Assembly: GCF_032854445.1 (NCBI RefSeq)
Contig: NC_088302.1
Coordinates: 43,936,645-44,000,644 of the forward strand
Direction: 5' to 3'
Length of the DNA stretch: 64,000 bases
Origin: Liolophura sinensis
Taxonomy: Eukaryota > Mollusca > Polyplacophora > Chitonida > Chitonidae
Shown: in pieces, positions 49,201 through 52,150 of the stretch
How positions within the stretch are numbered: position 1 is the first letter of the stretch
Layout: each line of letters opens with the position of its first letter
The notes under the pieces: generated by a model
Database searches by the model: none
Seen by the model: only the letters and a program-made list of their open reading frames with translations
Told to the model about the DNA's origin: nothing
Made by a program: the position numbers and the translations under genes

Positions 49201-49972
49201 AAATAGAAACCTGTTTGTCATTGGTTGTCCTAAATAGTTGGAACAAAGGGCTCAACGTGTTGTTGTTGAAAAGTGTCAGTACCGTGAAAAGATAGTTCGA
49301 TGATGGCCTCACCCAGCTCCCACAGAAGGGCGTAACTGGACCTGCTTTCTGGCGCTTATCCTGGCAGTAGCAAACGAGGAATGCCCAATAGCTTACATGG
49401 TAGAGAGCTGGACTATGGGCACATAGATCCGATTTCAAATCCCGAAAAGTCAAACAGACAATTTTTTAATGGAATCAGCAAAATTAGTACATCACTTCAA
49501 CACCTGGTTTACCTCACTTGAACACCCGGTACGCATCACTTGAATACCCGGCACACGCCATTGGAAAACTCAGTACGTCACTTGAACAATGGGTATGTCA
49601 TTTGAACGCCTGTGATCCGCAAGCAGACGAGTGGGTACGTAGGATGAATGTCCTGTGGCAAACAACGGAGCCAGTGTCTAACATCAGTTACAAACTTTAT
49701 ACCATACATTTGACATTGGCAAGTTACAGTTTGGGCTATGCTGGAAAACATTTTAAAATTTGATGTAATAAGCTACTGACATTTTCCTCACAATCAAGGA
49801 TGTAGCCTGATTAAATATTTTATTACTTGTTGAACTGATTTTAGTTCAAATTCATGTTTTCTGATAGCATCGGACAAGTATATGTATTTAACTGTGGTTA
49901 TAACTTTGATTACCTTTTCATCAGTTGTTTCTCTGTTGTTTTCAGTTTTTCATGGGAAAGAAAACCAGATGA
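1196..49972 (+). CDS. DDX11: DDX11/Chl1-type Fe-S DNA helicase, 26 visible exons (5' end off window)
   Basis: This is a superfamily 2, XPD/FANCJ-type, ATP-dependent 5'-3' DNA helicase. The family acts in the nucleus in sister-chromatid cohesion, replication-fork processing and G-quadruplex unwinding. Joining 1196-1284, 2183-2223, 8342-8406, 9482-9565, 10301-10525, 11275-11382, 11733-11820, 13238-13344, 14567-14662, 16452-16604, 17734-17860, 18256-18300, 19000-19106, 19359-19404, 21210-21311, 22199-22333, 25234-25346, 25653-25725, 27428-27531, 42093-42242, 44244-44312, 45058-45152, 46064-46148, 47111-47189, 48402-48556 and 49946-49972 gives 2568 nt, or 855 residues plus TGA. Numbering from the GKS: motif Ia 172-178, Fe-S cysteines 207, 225, 253 and 288, DEAH 331-334, GGTMQP 572-577, FFPSYEY 658-664, [10 protein letters not shown] 726-735, QxxGRxxR 793-800. 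Human DDX11 is about 900 residues, so only roughly 45 N-terminal residues are missing. DEAH, the acidic insert before CSRTHSQ and the C-terminal order favour DDX11 over FANCJ, RTEL1 or XPD. All phases agree and no stop interrupts. Confidence 0.95.
1285..2182 (+). other. DDX11: DDX11 intron v1
   Basis: Short intron, A/T-rich in its first part. A full-length SINE with a target-site duplication fills its 3' third. Confidence 0.8.
1864..2138 (+). mobile_element. SINE family A, full length, tRNA-derived head, Meta-like core
   Basis: The head reads like a tRNA: an A-box-like ggttcaatcggttagcac and a B-box gttcaagtc. A central domain follows (cctcccaccataatgctgg type), then a conserved 3' end ending in caccaatcaaataaa and an (aaat)n tail. 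An 11-bp target-site duplication, tttttttgatg, flanks it at 1853-1863 and 2139-2149. Nine further copies or fragments occur in the window. Placement in the Meta-SINE superfamily is from memory of its core and is an inference. Confidence 0.85.
2183..2223 (+). CDS. DDX11: DDX11 exon v2 (41-nt microexon)
   Basis: Encodes the end of codon 30 to the first base of codon 44 ([14 protein letters not shown] plus one base). It lies in the poorly conserved linker after Walker A. It is supported by a clean tttcag acceptor, an AAAG/gtatga donor and phases that fit both neighbours, rather than by strong sequence conservation. Confidence 0.72.
4879..5260 (-). mobile_element. SINE family B, full length, antisense
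   Basis: Read on the minus strand it begins at about 5255 with a tRNA-like head (ggtagagcgt type A-box region, ggatcaatcc B-box region). It then carries a conserved middle (cttcctcgcttggcgttcag) and ends in the aacgtcgtactcaac complement and a (cact)n tail, seen here as gtgagtgagtgagtg. A duplication aaaaaaatgtga lies on both sides (about 4875-4886 and at 5268-5279). A + copy is at 12661. Confidence 0.82.
6165..6450 (+). mobile_element. SINE family C copy 1
   Basis: The tRNA-like head at 6168-6232 has ggcctaatggttagagcat (A-box) and gggatcgggtcat (B-box region). The body has the gtgtcatgtctggtgtctt and gcagcagcac motifs. The 3' end is gacgttaagccccaagcat followed by (acat)n. The same body motifs recur at about 6600 and 20130. 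Confidence 0.8.
6463..6785 (+). mobile_element. SINE family C copy 2, in tandem with copy 1
   Basis: Shares with copy 1 the body motifs tgtcatgtctggtgtctt, the cagcac box, ccacaagaagacac and the 3' end atgttaagcccta plus (attc)n. The head is diverged. It follows copy 1 almost directly, as if inserted into or next to its tail. Confidence 0.75.
7001..7833. repeat. 15-bp minisatellite, about 55 copies
   Basis: Unit approximates gattcacccaccctg with tg/ag and c/t variants. In the 3' half (about 7390-7810) variants alternate in a regular order (aggattgacacacc then ccaggattcaccc), forming a higher-order period of about 60 bp. It is non-coding. Confidence 0.95.
7947..8099. repeat. 22-bp minisatellite, about 7 copies
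   Basis: Unit close to acattaggtcaagtacaaga plus ca. The first copies read ggtgaagtac and the later ones ggtcaagtac. It is unrelated in sequence to the 15-bp array just upstream. Confidence 0.92.
8342..8406 (+). CDS. DDX11: DDX11 exon v3
   Basis: Residues 44-65, beginning [17 protein letters not shown]. This matches the human WVTQFVQKK region before the charged helix. Acceptor gtttcag, donor AGG/gtaatt; it ends in phase 0. Confidence 0.93.
8407..9481 (+). other. DDX11: DDX11 intron v3
   Basis: Holds an antisense SINE family A 3' fragment (8424-8500) right after the donor and a short A-type 3' end relic near 9088-9110. Nothing else recognised. Confidence 0.7.
8424..8500 (-). mobile_element. 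SINE family A 3' fragment, antisense
   Basis: The (attt)n tail, then gattggtgttttacgcca and a degraded end of the 3' domain. The head is missing, as expected of 5' truncation. Confidence 0.7.
9482..9565 (+). CDS. DDX11: DDX11 exon v4 (charged helix)
   Basis: Residues 66-93. Rich in Lys, Arg and Glu ([18 protein letters not shown]), the predicted coiled-coil-like helix of the DDX11-specific insertion. The 28 codons are phase 0 at both ends. Acceptor ttctcag, donor AAG/gtctgc. Confidence 0.92.
9566..10300 (+). other. DDX11: DDX11 intron v4
   Basis: A/T-rich. No repeat or RNA gene recognised. Confidence 0.7.
10301..10525 (+). CDS. DDX11: DDX11 exon v5 (acidic insert)
   Basis: Residues 94-168 in 75 full codons. 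The first part is helical ([18 protein letters not shown]). The second is strongly acidic ([14 protein letters not shown], then [14 protein letters not shown]). The end corresponds to the human EEEHITK that precedes motif Ia. It is the largest visible exon. Confidence 0.95.
10526..11274 (+). other. DDX11: DDX11 intron v5
   Basis: Contains an internally deleted family-A SINE at 10923-11130 with an exact target-site duplication. The rest is unique. Confidence 0.75.
10923..11130 (+). mobile_element. SINE family A, internally shortened, exact TSD
   Basis: Has the head (ggttagcgtgctagcg), the gtgggaaggtctgg joint and the 3' end caccaatcagataaata. The B-box segment is deleted. A perfect 10-bp duplication, attaattgta, lies at 10913-10922 and 11131-11140. 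Confidence 0.88.
11275..11382 (+). CDS. DDX11: DDX11 exon v6: motif Ia
   Basis: Residues 169-204, starting [17 protein letters not shown] and ending VSLGSRQ. The CSRTHSQ motif Ia contacts DNA in this family. The 36 codons are phase 0 on both sides, with strong ttccag and CAG/gtaagg sites. Confidence 0.97.
11383..11732 (+). other. DDX11: DDX11 intron v6
   Basis: Short intron; nothing recognised apart from an A-run near 11620. Confidence 0.7.
11733..11820 (+). CDS. DDX11: DDX11 exon v7: Fe-S cysteines 1 and 2
   Basis: Residues 205-234. Carries NMCIND (Cys207) and LINDRCLEM (Cys225), the first two ligands of the 4Fe-4S cluster by alignment with DDX11/XPD. Ends with one base of codon 234 at a consensus donor A/gtaagt. 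Confidence 0.96.
11821..13237 (+). other. DDX11: DDX11 intron v7
   Basis: Holds a family-B SINE at 12661-12984; otherwise unique sequence. Confidence 0.75.
12661..12984 (+). mobile_element. SINE family B, sense copy
   Basis: Head gacttgatagcacaattgg and tagagcg (A-box region), then gggtcaatccttgg (B-box region). The body has gaggaagttgtaacttcctc, an inverted repeat. The 3' end is cgacgttaaaccccaagc with a short cact tail. It is the mirror of the antisense copy at 4879-5260. Confidence 0.83.
13238..13344 (+). CDS. DDX11: DDX11 exon v8: Fe-S cysteine 3
   Basis: Residues 234-269. A basic linker (VRVKKRKS) leads to [14 protein letters not shown] with Cys253, the third Fe-S ligand. The exon ends RDRIL and joins v9 in phase 0, giving the same length as the human region. 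Its last 58 or so bases plus donor have been copied into the tandem array that follows. Confidence 0.95.
13345..13736 (+). repeat. Tandem array of v8 exon end plus splice donor, 68-bp unit
   Basis: Starting at the true donor, gtaagtctggggacacctgt and the rest of a 68-bp unit repeats. Donor-like gtaagt occurs at 13345, 13413, 13469, 13537, 13604 and 13672 (one 56-bp copy). Each unit carries a diverged copy of the exon end from ggcacctgt to the donor. The last copy, ending about 13735, resembles the exon more closely than the middle copies do (tccgttctataaacagg, gaggattacagggatagg). Confidence 0.95.
13737..14566 (+). other. DDX11: Rest of DDX11 intron v8
   Basis: A weak SINE-like segment at about 14180-14340 (tgaatccactcc B-box-like; ggttcctccatccataaagctgac as in a Meta-like core). 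Otherwise nothing recognised. Confidence 0.55.
14567..14662 (+). CDS. DDX11: DDX11 exon v9: Fe-S cysteine 4
   Basis: Residues 270-301, with [17 protein letters not shown]. Cys288 is the fourth Fe-S ligand. The 32 codons are phase 0 on both sides. It lies between two exon-edge arrays (v8 donor array upstream, v10 acceptor array downstream). Confidence 0.97.
14862..15818. repeat. 24-bp minisatellite, about 40 copies
   Basis: Unit ttattttctagtctatagg plus ctata, with ggc/gggc and tct variants. Because 24 is a multiple of three, it gives spurious open frames on both strands. It lies in intron v9. Confidence 0.95.
15900..16451 (+). repeat. Tandem array of v10 acceptor plus exon start, 75-bp unit
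   Basis: Each unit holds ttctgtacattcag, an acceptor, followed by a copy of the first 45 or so bases of exon v10. Decoy exon starts fall at 15925, 16000, 16075, 16150, 16225, 16300 and 16375; the true one is 16452. Spacing is exactly 75 bp except the last, 77 bp. The 2-bp excess throws any upstream start out of frame, with a stop at 16456-16458. Confidence 0.96.
16452..16604 (+). CDS. DDX11: DDX11 exon v10: DEAH box (Walker B)
   Basis: Residues 302-352, starting [15 protein letters not shown]. It contains [15 protein letters not shown], with the DEAH Walker B at 331-334, and ends HSVEVWGSQ. The start at 16452, the last of eight tandem acceptors, is chosen because only it keeps frame with v9 and v11 and matches the human LVVLPYQMLLH start. 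Confidence 0.97.
16638..16724. mobile_element. Tiny TIR element (MITE-like), copy 1
   Basis: About 85 bp bounded by acagtaattcta and tagaagaattacaga, which are near-complements. Its interior, cttctaatatctgtcctaaa, recurs at 32572-32634 with similar ends. Confidence 0.55.
16885..17174. repeat. 38-bp minisatellite interrupted by a SINE
   Basis: Unit starts atggactcaaagtactggg and ends agtgggaagataagaatc. Copies lie at 16885-16980 and 17140-17174, with a family-A SINE between. Confidence 0.88.
16981..17139 (+). mobile_element. SINE family A, 5'-truncated, inside a minisatellite
   Basis: Starts near gtgggaaggtct and has the core cctcccaccataatgctgg, the 3' end ttgagtacggcattaaac and an (aaat)n tail. 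Both flanks carry tcaaagtac, either a duplication or neighbouring array units. Confidence 0.85.
17734..17860 (+). CDS. DDX11: DDX11 exon v11
   Basis: Residues 353-395. Helical segment [19 protein letters not shown] followed by [16 protein letters not shown], matching the human RLKAKNLMYLKQILYLLE. It ends RCLG plus one base at G/gtaagg. Confidence 0.96.
17861..18255 (+). other. DDX11: DDX11 intron v11
   Basis: Short intron; an (aaat)n run near 18174-18194 and nothing else recognised. Confidence 0.7.
18256..18300 (+). CDS. DDX11: DDX11 exon v12 (45-nt microexon)
   Basis: Codons 395-410: [15 protein letters not shown]. This is the variable loop where human has GGNIKQNPNTQ. Sites gttacag and AAGG/gtatta; the phases fit both sides. 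Confidence 0.86.
18301..18999 (+). other. DDX11: DDX11 intron v12
   Basis: Nothing recognised. Confidence 0.65.
19000..19106 (+). CDS. DDX11: DDX11 exon v13
   Basis: Residues 410-445: [19 protein letters not shown] then [14 protein letters not shown]. Closely follows the human LKTINDFLF and INLFKVQRYCEKS block of the Arch domain. Confidence 0.97.
19359..19404 (+). CDS. DDX11: DDX11 exon v14 (46 nt)
   Basis: Residues 446-461: [15 protein letters not shown] plus one base. Corresponds to the human LFGFTERYG. The preceding intron is only 252 bp. Confidence 0.9.
19641..19857 (+). mobile_element. SINE family A copy
   Basis: Head ggctcctttgccgaggtgg, B-box gttcaagtc, shortened core, 3' end caccaatcaaataaataa. 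A run of 15 G lies just before it at about 19625. Confidence 0.85.
19985..20290 (+). mobile_element. SINE family C copy 3
   Basis: Shares ctctcagcactga, ggtgtcagtataatg, the gcagcagcac box, acaagaagacac and catcatgtgactgaaa with the copies at 6165 and 6463. Its 3' tail has become a minisatellite. Confidence 0.78.
20286..20503. repeat. Minisatellite made from a SINE 3' tail, 5 copies
   Basis: Unit of about 37-48 bp: aagtacaacacaaaaaccaa followed by gcatacatacatgtac. It equals the degenerate family-C 3' end (gtacgacgttaagccccaagcatacat) repeated five times. Copies start near 20286, 20332, 20380, 20417 and 20465. Confidence 0.9.
21210..21311 (+). CDS. DDX11: DDX11 exon v15
   Basis: Residues 461-495: [20 protein letters not shown] and a polar linker. 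It is a poorly conserved region, supported by phase (2+99+1) and position. The acceptor ctataag/AACC is less usual but keeps frame. Confidence 0.82.
21312..22198 (+). other. DDX11: DDX11 intron v15
   Basis: Nothing recognised. Confidence 0.65.
22199..22333 (+). CDS. DDX11: DDX11 exon v16
   Basis: Residues 495-540. Variable start, then [20 protein letters not shown] and DGRVVVSKQ, matching the human SPLMHIQGFLAALT and DGRVILSRQ. The 3' end and donor A/gtgagt were amplified into a downstream array. Confidence 0.96.
22334..22580 (+). repeat. Tandem array of v16 exon end plus splice donor, about 74-bp unit
   Basis: The exon segment from ctgaccaatgctgataaag (22288) through gtgagtcaggtgttaataa is copied three more times, starting near 22362, 22436 and 22505. 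Donor-like sites lie at 22334 (true, gtgagt), 22408 (gtaagt), 22481 (gtgtgg) and 22551 (gtaagt). Reading past the true donor meets TAA at 22396-22398, before the first decoy. Confidence 0.93.
22655..22745 (+). repeat. Dispersed repeat fragment
   Basis: ttaaagtgaaagacagcacc and the following 70 bases match the complement of about 26580-26655. Confidence 0.7.
24712..25066 (+). repeat. Dispersed repeat, left arm of an inverted pair around exons v17-v18
   Basis: Shares long blocks with the complement of 26228-26571, for example cataatttgtgatacc, gtaaatgatacagac, ccccacaacact and ggataaaattctcaa. By eye about 80% identical over 350 bp. Confidence 0.85.
25234..25346 (+). CDS. DDX11: DDX11 exon v17: motif III region
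   Basis: Residues 540-577: [12 protein letters not shown], then [13 protein letters not shown] at the start of the second RecA domain. GGTMQP is the family counterpart of the SAT motif. Ends in phase 0 at CCT/gtgagt. Confidence 0.97.
25347..25652 (+). other. DDX11: DDX11 intron v17
   Basis: About 300 bp. The tail (gcgaaaaggttgagaaattac near 25559) resembles the terminal repeat of the small TIR family seen at 36462 and 45337. Confidence 0.55.
25653..25725 (+). CDS. DDX11: DDX11 exon v18
   Basis: Residues 578-602: [17 protein letters not shown] and RILEYSCG, matching human VSDFRQQL and VVEFSCGHVIP. Confidence 0.96.
25726..27427 (+). other. DDX11: DDX11 intron v18
   Basis: A pyrimidine-rich repeat gtttcctcca at 25888-25960 (Meta-core-like), the inverted repeat copy 26228-26655, and a SINE family A 3' end relic at 26708-26758. 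Confidence 0.65.
26228..26655 (-). repeat. Dispersed repeat, right arm of the inverted pair
   Basis: Its complement matches 24712-25066, and its outer part matches 22655-22745, so the full element is at least 430 bp. No coding capacity seen. Class unknown. Confidence 0.83.
27428..27531 (+). CDS. DDX11: DDX11 exon v19
   Basis: Residues 602-636: [20 protein letters not shown], then [11 protein letters not shown]. Follows the human HVIPPDNILPLVI and FTFQKRE. Phase 0 at TTG/gtgagt. The last 30 or so bases and donor founded the 2-kb array that follows. Confidence 0.95.
27532..29570 (+). repeat. 2-kb tandem array of v19 exon end plus splice donor
   Basis: Two alternating units of about 58 bp both derive from the exon end. 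One reads cctaccagtcatgtaacaac then ggtgagttaggc. The other reads cataccactcaagtaatata then ggagttggtgagttaggc. Compare exon cctaccagtcacgtaacaac and cagagttg/gtgagttagg. About 30 units run to 29260. From 29270 a shorter 40-bp derivative (ataccagtcacaaaaaaacc, agagttggtcggttagg) has lost the gtgag donor. The true junction reads on into GTG AGT TAG, a stop. Confidence 0.95.
30645..30845 (+). mobile_element. SINE family B partial copy
   Basis: Has aagttcctcgctaggcgttc, tcagtataatggct, cggtaagc-like and gcagcactagataaaagagc, as in the copies at 4879 and 12661. The tRNA head and the 3' tail are missing. Confidence 0.78.
31065..31560. repeat. 40-bp minisatellite, about 12 copies
   Basis: Unit tccaggtgtggtcaatattg followed by ccttgaccacaatgacagaa. 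The central five copies are nearly identical; the flanking ones are diverged. Confidence 0.92.
32572..32634. mobile_element. Tiny TIR element (MITE-like), copy 2
   Basis: tgtaattctttgcttttagc to ctttgaagaatta, sharing the interior gctaatatctgtcctaaa with 16638-16724. Confidence 0.5.
34274..34325. repeat. Perfect 14-bp inverted repeat
   Basis: agcctcagtcaggc at 34274-34287 and gcctgactgaggct at 34312-34325 around a 24-base spacer that includes gcacactgtatgtgggccaggc. A related segment (ggcagcacaccatg, ggaccaggcc) occurs near 38190. Confidence 0.75.
35475..35725 (+). mobile_element. SINE family A copy with exact TSD
   Basis: Head gattagcacgcc, B-box gttcaagtc, core with gtttccccccca, 3' end aacatcaatcaagtaaataa. 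Duplication tattctttat at 35465-35474 and 35726-35735. Confidence 0.88.
36462..36692. mobile_element. TIR element (MITE-like), non-coding
   Basis: The left end tgtaattcttggaccttttc and the right end gaaaaggttaaggaattag are complementary. Similar ends bound 40930-41145 and 45337-45558. No transposase is encoded. Confidence 0.65.
37240..37880. repeat. 55-bp minisatellite with 110-bp higher order
   Basis: Two variants alternate: ggatcaggcacattatgttg and ggaaaaggtgtattatgttg, each followed by gcacataaaaagt and agtaccagttcat or agtaacagttcat. About 12 copies. It produces long spurious open frames. Confidence 0.92.
40930..41145. mobile_element. TIR element, same family as 36462
   Basis: Left end aaccttttcgcacatg, right end gtgtgaaaaggtggaagaat and tacagta. 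The interior shares gcaactttcagtgcaat, tgccttcagaatattcttga with 45337-45558. Confidence 0.75.
41175..41460 (+). mobile_element. SINE-like element, family uncertain
   Basis: A B-box-like agttcaaatctgg near 41232 and a 3' end gtaaatagggcattaaacac that resembles SINE family A. The A-box is unclear. Confidence 0.45.
41913..42040 (-). mobile_element. SINE family A fragment, antisense, 55 bp before exon v20
   Basis: Tail (attt)n/(gttt)n, a gttttacactgtgctcaaga end, then the complement of the B-box (gacttgaactcac) and tgcattggtgagaggc. The core is deleted. Confidence 0.78.
42093..42242 (+). CDS. DDX11: DDX11 exon v20: motif IV
   Basis: Residues 637-686: [18 protein letters not shown], then [14 protein letters not shown] and [10 protein letters not shown]. 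This is the family's GGVVxFFPSYEY motif of RecA domain 2. The 50 codons are phase 0 on both sides. It follows the 14.5-kb intron. Confidence 0.97.
42318..42600. repeat. 28-bp minisatellite, about 10 copies
   Basis: Unit atgcctttatgactacatgc plus catgacat. Variants differ mainly at CG/TG/CA positions (acgcc, acacc, atgcc; gacgt, gacat), as CpG decay would leave. Confidence 0.92.
42613..42732. mobile_element. Foldback element with about 42-bp inverted arms
   Basis: The left arm 42613-42654 (atatgacgacctt ... ggtagatatttggct) pairs with the right arm 42691-42732 (agccaaatatctaccc ... aggtcatcatat), with about five mismatches and a spacer of about 36 bases. No coding. Confidence 0.82.
42866..43035. 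repeat. 40-bp array with palindromic core, four copies
   Basis: Unit gctaatcagctgatttaggc followed by cagtcagggtaagcattagt, nearly identical between copies. Each has the 12-bp palindrome aatcagctgatt and a gtaagc. Confidence 0.93.
44031..44072. repeat. Perfect 18-bp-arm hairpin
   Basis: gttaccatgactacttac at 44031-44048 and its exact complement gtaagtagtcatggtaac at 44055-44072, loop atatgt. Confidence 0.92.
44244..44312 (+). CDS. DDX11: DDX11 exon v21
   Basis: Residues 687-709: [23 protein letters not shown]. Matches human IFQEPKSAHQVEQVL and YSRCIQ. 23 codons, phase 0. Confidence 0.96.
44313..45057 (+). other. DDX11: DDX11 intron v21
   Basis: Nothing recognised apart from a short duplicated gttttgtattgag / cccccctgatt segment near 44945-45050. 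Confidence 0.6.
45058..45152 (+). CDS. DDX11: DDX11 exon v22: motif V
   Basis: Residues 710-741: [30 protein letters not shown] is the family's motif V. Ends with AG of the Arg codon; the next exon supplies G. Confidence 0.97.
45153..46063 (+). other. DDX11: DDX11 intron v22
   Basis: Contains a TIR element at 45337-45558; otherwise unique. Confidence 0.7.
45337..45558. mobile_element. TIR element, same family as 40930
   Basis: Left end ccccaaccttttcgcatat, right end atgcgaaaaattgaagaatt and acag. Shares gcaactttcagtgcat and gatgccttcagaatatgct with 40930-41145. Confidence 0.75.
46064..46148 (+). CDS. DDX11: DDX11 exon v23
   Basis: Residues 741-769: [20 protein letters not shown] and KMTYLNTNF. 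Matches human RCVVMVGMPFPN and LQEKMAYLD. Phase 0 at TTT/gtaagt. Confidence 0.97.
46149..47110 (+). other. DDX11: DDX11 intron v23
   Basis: A TIR element lies 21 bp after the donor (46170-46337). The rest shows nothing recognised. Confidence 0.7.
46170..46337. mobile_element. 168-bp TIR element flanked by TTAA
   Basis: Begins ttaaagggatagagaattga and ends aatcgattcggtatcccttt, aa; the ends are complementary over most of 22 bases. TTAA at both outer edges is compatible with a TTAA-targeting element. No coding capacity. Confidence 0.65.
47111..47189 (+). CDS. DDX11: DDX11 exon v24
   Basis: Residues 770-796: a variable start, then [16 protein letters not shown], opening motif VI (QxxG). Matches human [15 protein letters not shown]. 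Confidence 0.97.
47190..48401 (+). other. DDX11: DDX11 intron v24
   Basis: Contains the 42-bp array at 47345-47790; otherwise unique. Confidence 0.75.
47345..47790. repeat. 42-bp minisatellite, about 10.5 copies
   Basis: Unit ccactggaggaggtagtagc followed by cactgatgtgtcgttccatt and gg. Two variants (gtagtag with gtgtcg; attgtag with gtgttg) partly alternate. The length is a multiple of three, so four long spurious open frames cover it. Confidence 0.94.
48402..48556 (+). CDS. DDX11: DDX11 exon v25: motif VI end and C-terminal region
   Basis: Residues 796-847: [20 protein letters not shown], then [26 protein letters not shown] holds the arginine-finger pair of motif VI. Phase 0 at AAG/gtgctt. 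Confidence 0.97.
49385..49450 (+). mobile_element. tRNA-like relic (SINE head)
   Basis: cttacatggtagagagctgg (A-box-like) and gatttcaaatccc (B-box-like) at tRNA spacing. No acceptor-stem pairing or SINE body could be confirmed. Confidence 0.4.
49485..49610. repeat. Short diverged array, about 24 bp, five copies
   Basis: Repeats of the pattern catcacttgaacacccggtac with variations. Confidence 0.7.
49946..49972 (+). CDS. DDX11: DDX11 terminal exon v26
   Basis: FFMGKKTR and TGA. It lines up with the human FHREK tail; this end is two to three residues different in length. A ttttcag acceptor precedes it. Confidence 0.9.
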   Translation, partial: FFMGKKTR

Positions 49973-50270
49973 CGTCTGTTGAATGAATATGAAAGTGATG
50001 AAATGAAGACAGGCAAGTTTTAAAAAGGCTCATGGGTATCACACCTGTGAGAGGACACCTGGAGCTCACCCACACAGTGGTCTAATAGAGAGTATTCATG
50101 TACATACCAGTCGCCATTATCATCAACACATGTATATGTTCATTTCTTTCATTGCTATTAAATATATTTATTGTTTGGGTATTGTTTATTCATTTGTAGT
50201 TCCTGGAGCACAGCTTATGCCATAGCAGTGCGAGTGGCAGCCAATAAAAGGGAAAGCAATGTTAAACAAA
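49973..50270 (+). other. DDX11: DDX11 3' UTR
   Basis: Follows the stop without another frame. Two candidate poly(A) signals, ATTAAA at 50157-50162 and AATAAA at 50243-50248, suggest an end near 50180 or 50265. Confidence 0.65.
50157..50162 (+). terminator. DDX11: Candidate poly(A) signal ATTAAA
   Basis: 185 nt after the stop codon, with T/G-rich sequence downstream (tgtttgggtattgttt). A second candidate, AATAAA, is at 50243. Confidence 0.6.
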
Positions 50271-50445
50271 ATGTTATGGGTGGTACCTTACAAAGTACTG
50301 CATGTATTGAGCTCAGGTTTTGCTCACATGTAGATCACAATAATACGAGGTGGATATTTCATCATTGATTCACTGTGTGCACAGAATTACTGTCAGTTAC
50401 AAAATTCCTAACTTGCAGTATTGTGTATTAAAATTAGTGTTTAAT

Positions 50446-50679
50446 TTCTTTATTTATTTGATTGGTGTTTTACGCAGTATACAAGAATACTTCACTTATA
50501 TGACGGCAGCAAGCATTATGGTGGGAAGAAACTGGACAGAACTCGGGAGAAACACACGACAGGTTGCTGGCAGACCTCCCCACGTTAGGCCAGAGAGGAA
50601 GCCAGCATGTCAAGTTGAACTCGTAGCCACCGCATTGGTGACAGGCTCCTGGGTCCTTGCACCACGCCGGCGCATAATC
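50446..50679 (-). mobile_element. SINE family A, antisense, exact TSD
   Basis: Tail complement (attt)n, gattggtgttttacgcagta, core complement tggtgggaagaaactgg, head complement ending caccacgccggcgc. Duplication agtgtttaat at 50436-50445 and 50680-50689. Confidence 0.88.
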
Positions 50680-51070
50680 AGTGTTTAATAAAGTAATTGT
50701 AAAGGGAAGTGTCTGATAAAGTACTGCATGTTTTGATTTGAAGTTTTACATGCATCTAGAGCACAATGATACAAATGAGCCGGTGGGGGGGGGGTGTTGT
50801 TGGTGGTGGTGGATAGCTGATGCTCGGTACATATTACTAGTAACTAACGTACATAACCAAATTCAGAACTTCAGTGCTTTATGTATAGAGCTGAAGTTAT
50901 GCGTTCATGAGTGTCCCACAGGACAGGCCTTGCTACTTTCTTTTCTCATTCGGTGTCTATATTGAACTGTTGTATCACACACTATTGTTATTTTGGGTTT
51001 ACACTTGCGTTGTCTGGCTTTTGGTGCTGACAATTTAATGAACCCAATTCTGTTAGACGGGTCGGAAGTT

Positions 51071-51088
51071 GGTGGTCACGTGACCACC
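51071..51088. promoter_or_regulatory. 18-bp perfect palindrome with E-box GTCACGTGAC
   Basis: ggtggtcacgtgaccacc is its own complement. The core is the known consensus of MITF/TFE/USF-type bHLH-zip factors. Whether it is used is unknown. The same 10-bp core recurs at 57076. Confidence 0.45.
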
Positions 51089-52017
51089 CTTTCGTGCCTA
51101 AAATAGCCTCCCAATGTTAAAGCGTTGGGGAAAAGGTCACTTTTTGCCACTTCGCTAGCGGCCAGTAAGGCCCAGTTGTACAAAATAACGTCACGAAAGC
51201 TCTGCAGACTATCTGGAAAGCTGAAAAGTATACAAATCCAACGGATACAAGACCGCTGGCAGCGGTTCAAAAATAGGCATTTTCCTATGCAATGACGTTG
51301 AGAGGACCGTTTTCTTCACCCACGCCGTTTGTTACTAAGCAGATGACGTGGTCTCTAGCTTCCGATCCGTCTTACAGAATCAAGTTATGATATGATTATA
51401 AAACAAATAGGAATCTTTCTGATCTCATGTCAGTTGAAGTGATACCGCAGTGCTAGAGATTTTAATACATTGAATGGAAACAACAGATGAACTAAGCGTT
51501 AGTATCTTAAGACCAGATAAAACTATATTTCAGAATACTTTTACTTATTTTCATTGGTCTATGGACCGAGGTTCGTTATGGAGGTGCAAAAATGTGATGA
51601 ATTTTCAAAAGTAGTCCACTGAGTCTTAAGTATTCGCTGTCAGTGCATATGCGTGAAGAAATGAGCCTTCGTACCAAAGGCCAAATGTTAGTTGTCTGGT
51701 CTGATTTCTTTTGGAGTTTGTTGTTTATAGCGCGCATGTGTTTTTTGTCAAGGATAGTAACCCGCCCCACACACCCATACCATACACCTCCTCCACACCA
51801 CAGAATACCTACAAGCACACCCATCTGCCGCAGTGAGACATCACGAGGTCGTCGATAAAATAACGAGAGTTCTCGTGTCTGATTTCTACCACATTCATAG
51901 TATTGGTTATTATCTTACAGCTCACGAGAAAGGCTTTTCAAGGTGGCTAAGCTGGTGGAGAAAAAAAAGCAGTCATATTATTAGATGACATATCTTAGTG
52001 CAACGGTAGTGCTAAAG

Positions 52018-52150
52018 ATATATTTATTTACTTGATTAGCATTTTACGCGATTTGTGTTCAAGAACATTCCACTTATACGATTGTGACCAGAGTTGTGGT
52101 GAGCGGAAATTGGGCTCAGTCCAGTGGAAAACCGCGATCAATGGCAGGAC
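52018..52150 (-). mobile_element. SINE family A diverged fragment, antisense
   Basis: tatttatttacttgattagc, attttacgcg, gtgttcaagaacattccact and a degraded core. Confidence 0.65.

Larger units (their letters stand above)
48557..49945 (+). other. DDX11: DDX11 intron v25
   Basis: A tRNA-like fragment near 49385-49450 and a short 24-bp repeat at 49485-49610. The rest shows nothing recognised. Confidence 0.65.

Noticed and set aside
1196-49972. DDX11 as a pseudogene, because arrays crowd its splice sites
   Set aside because: All 26 exons keep frame, splice sites are good and every catalytic motif is intact.
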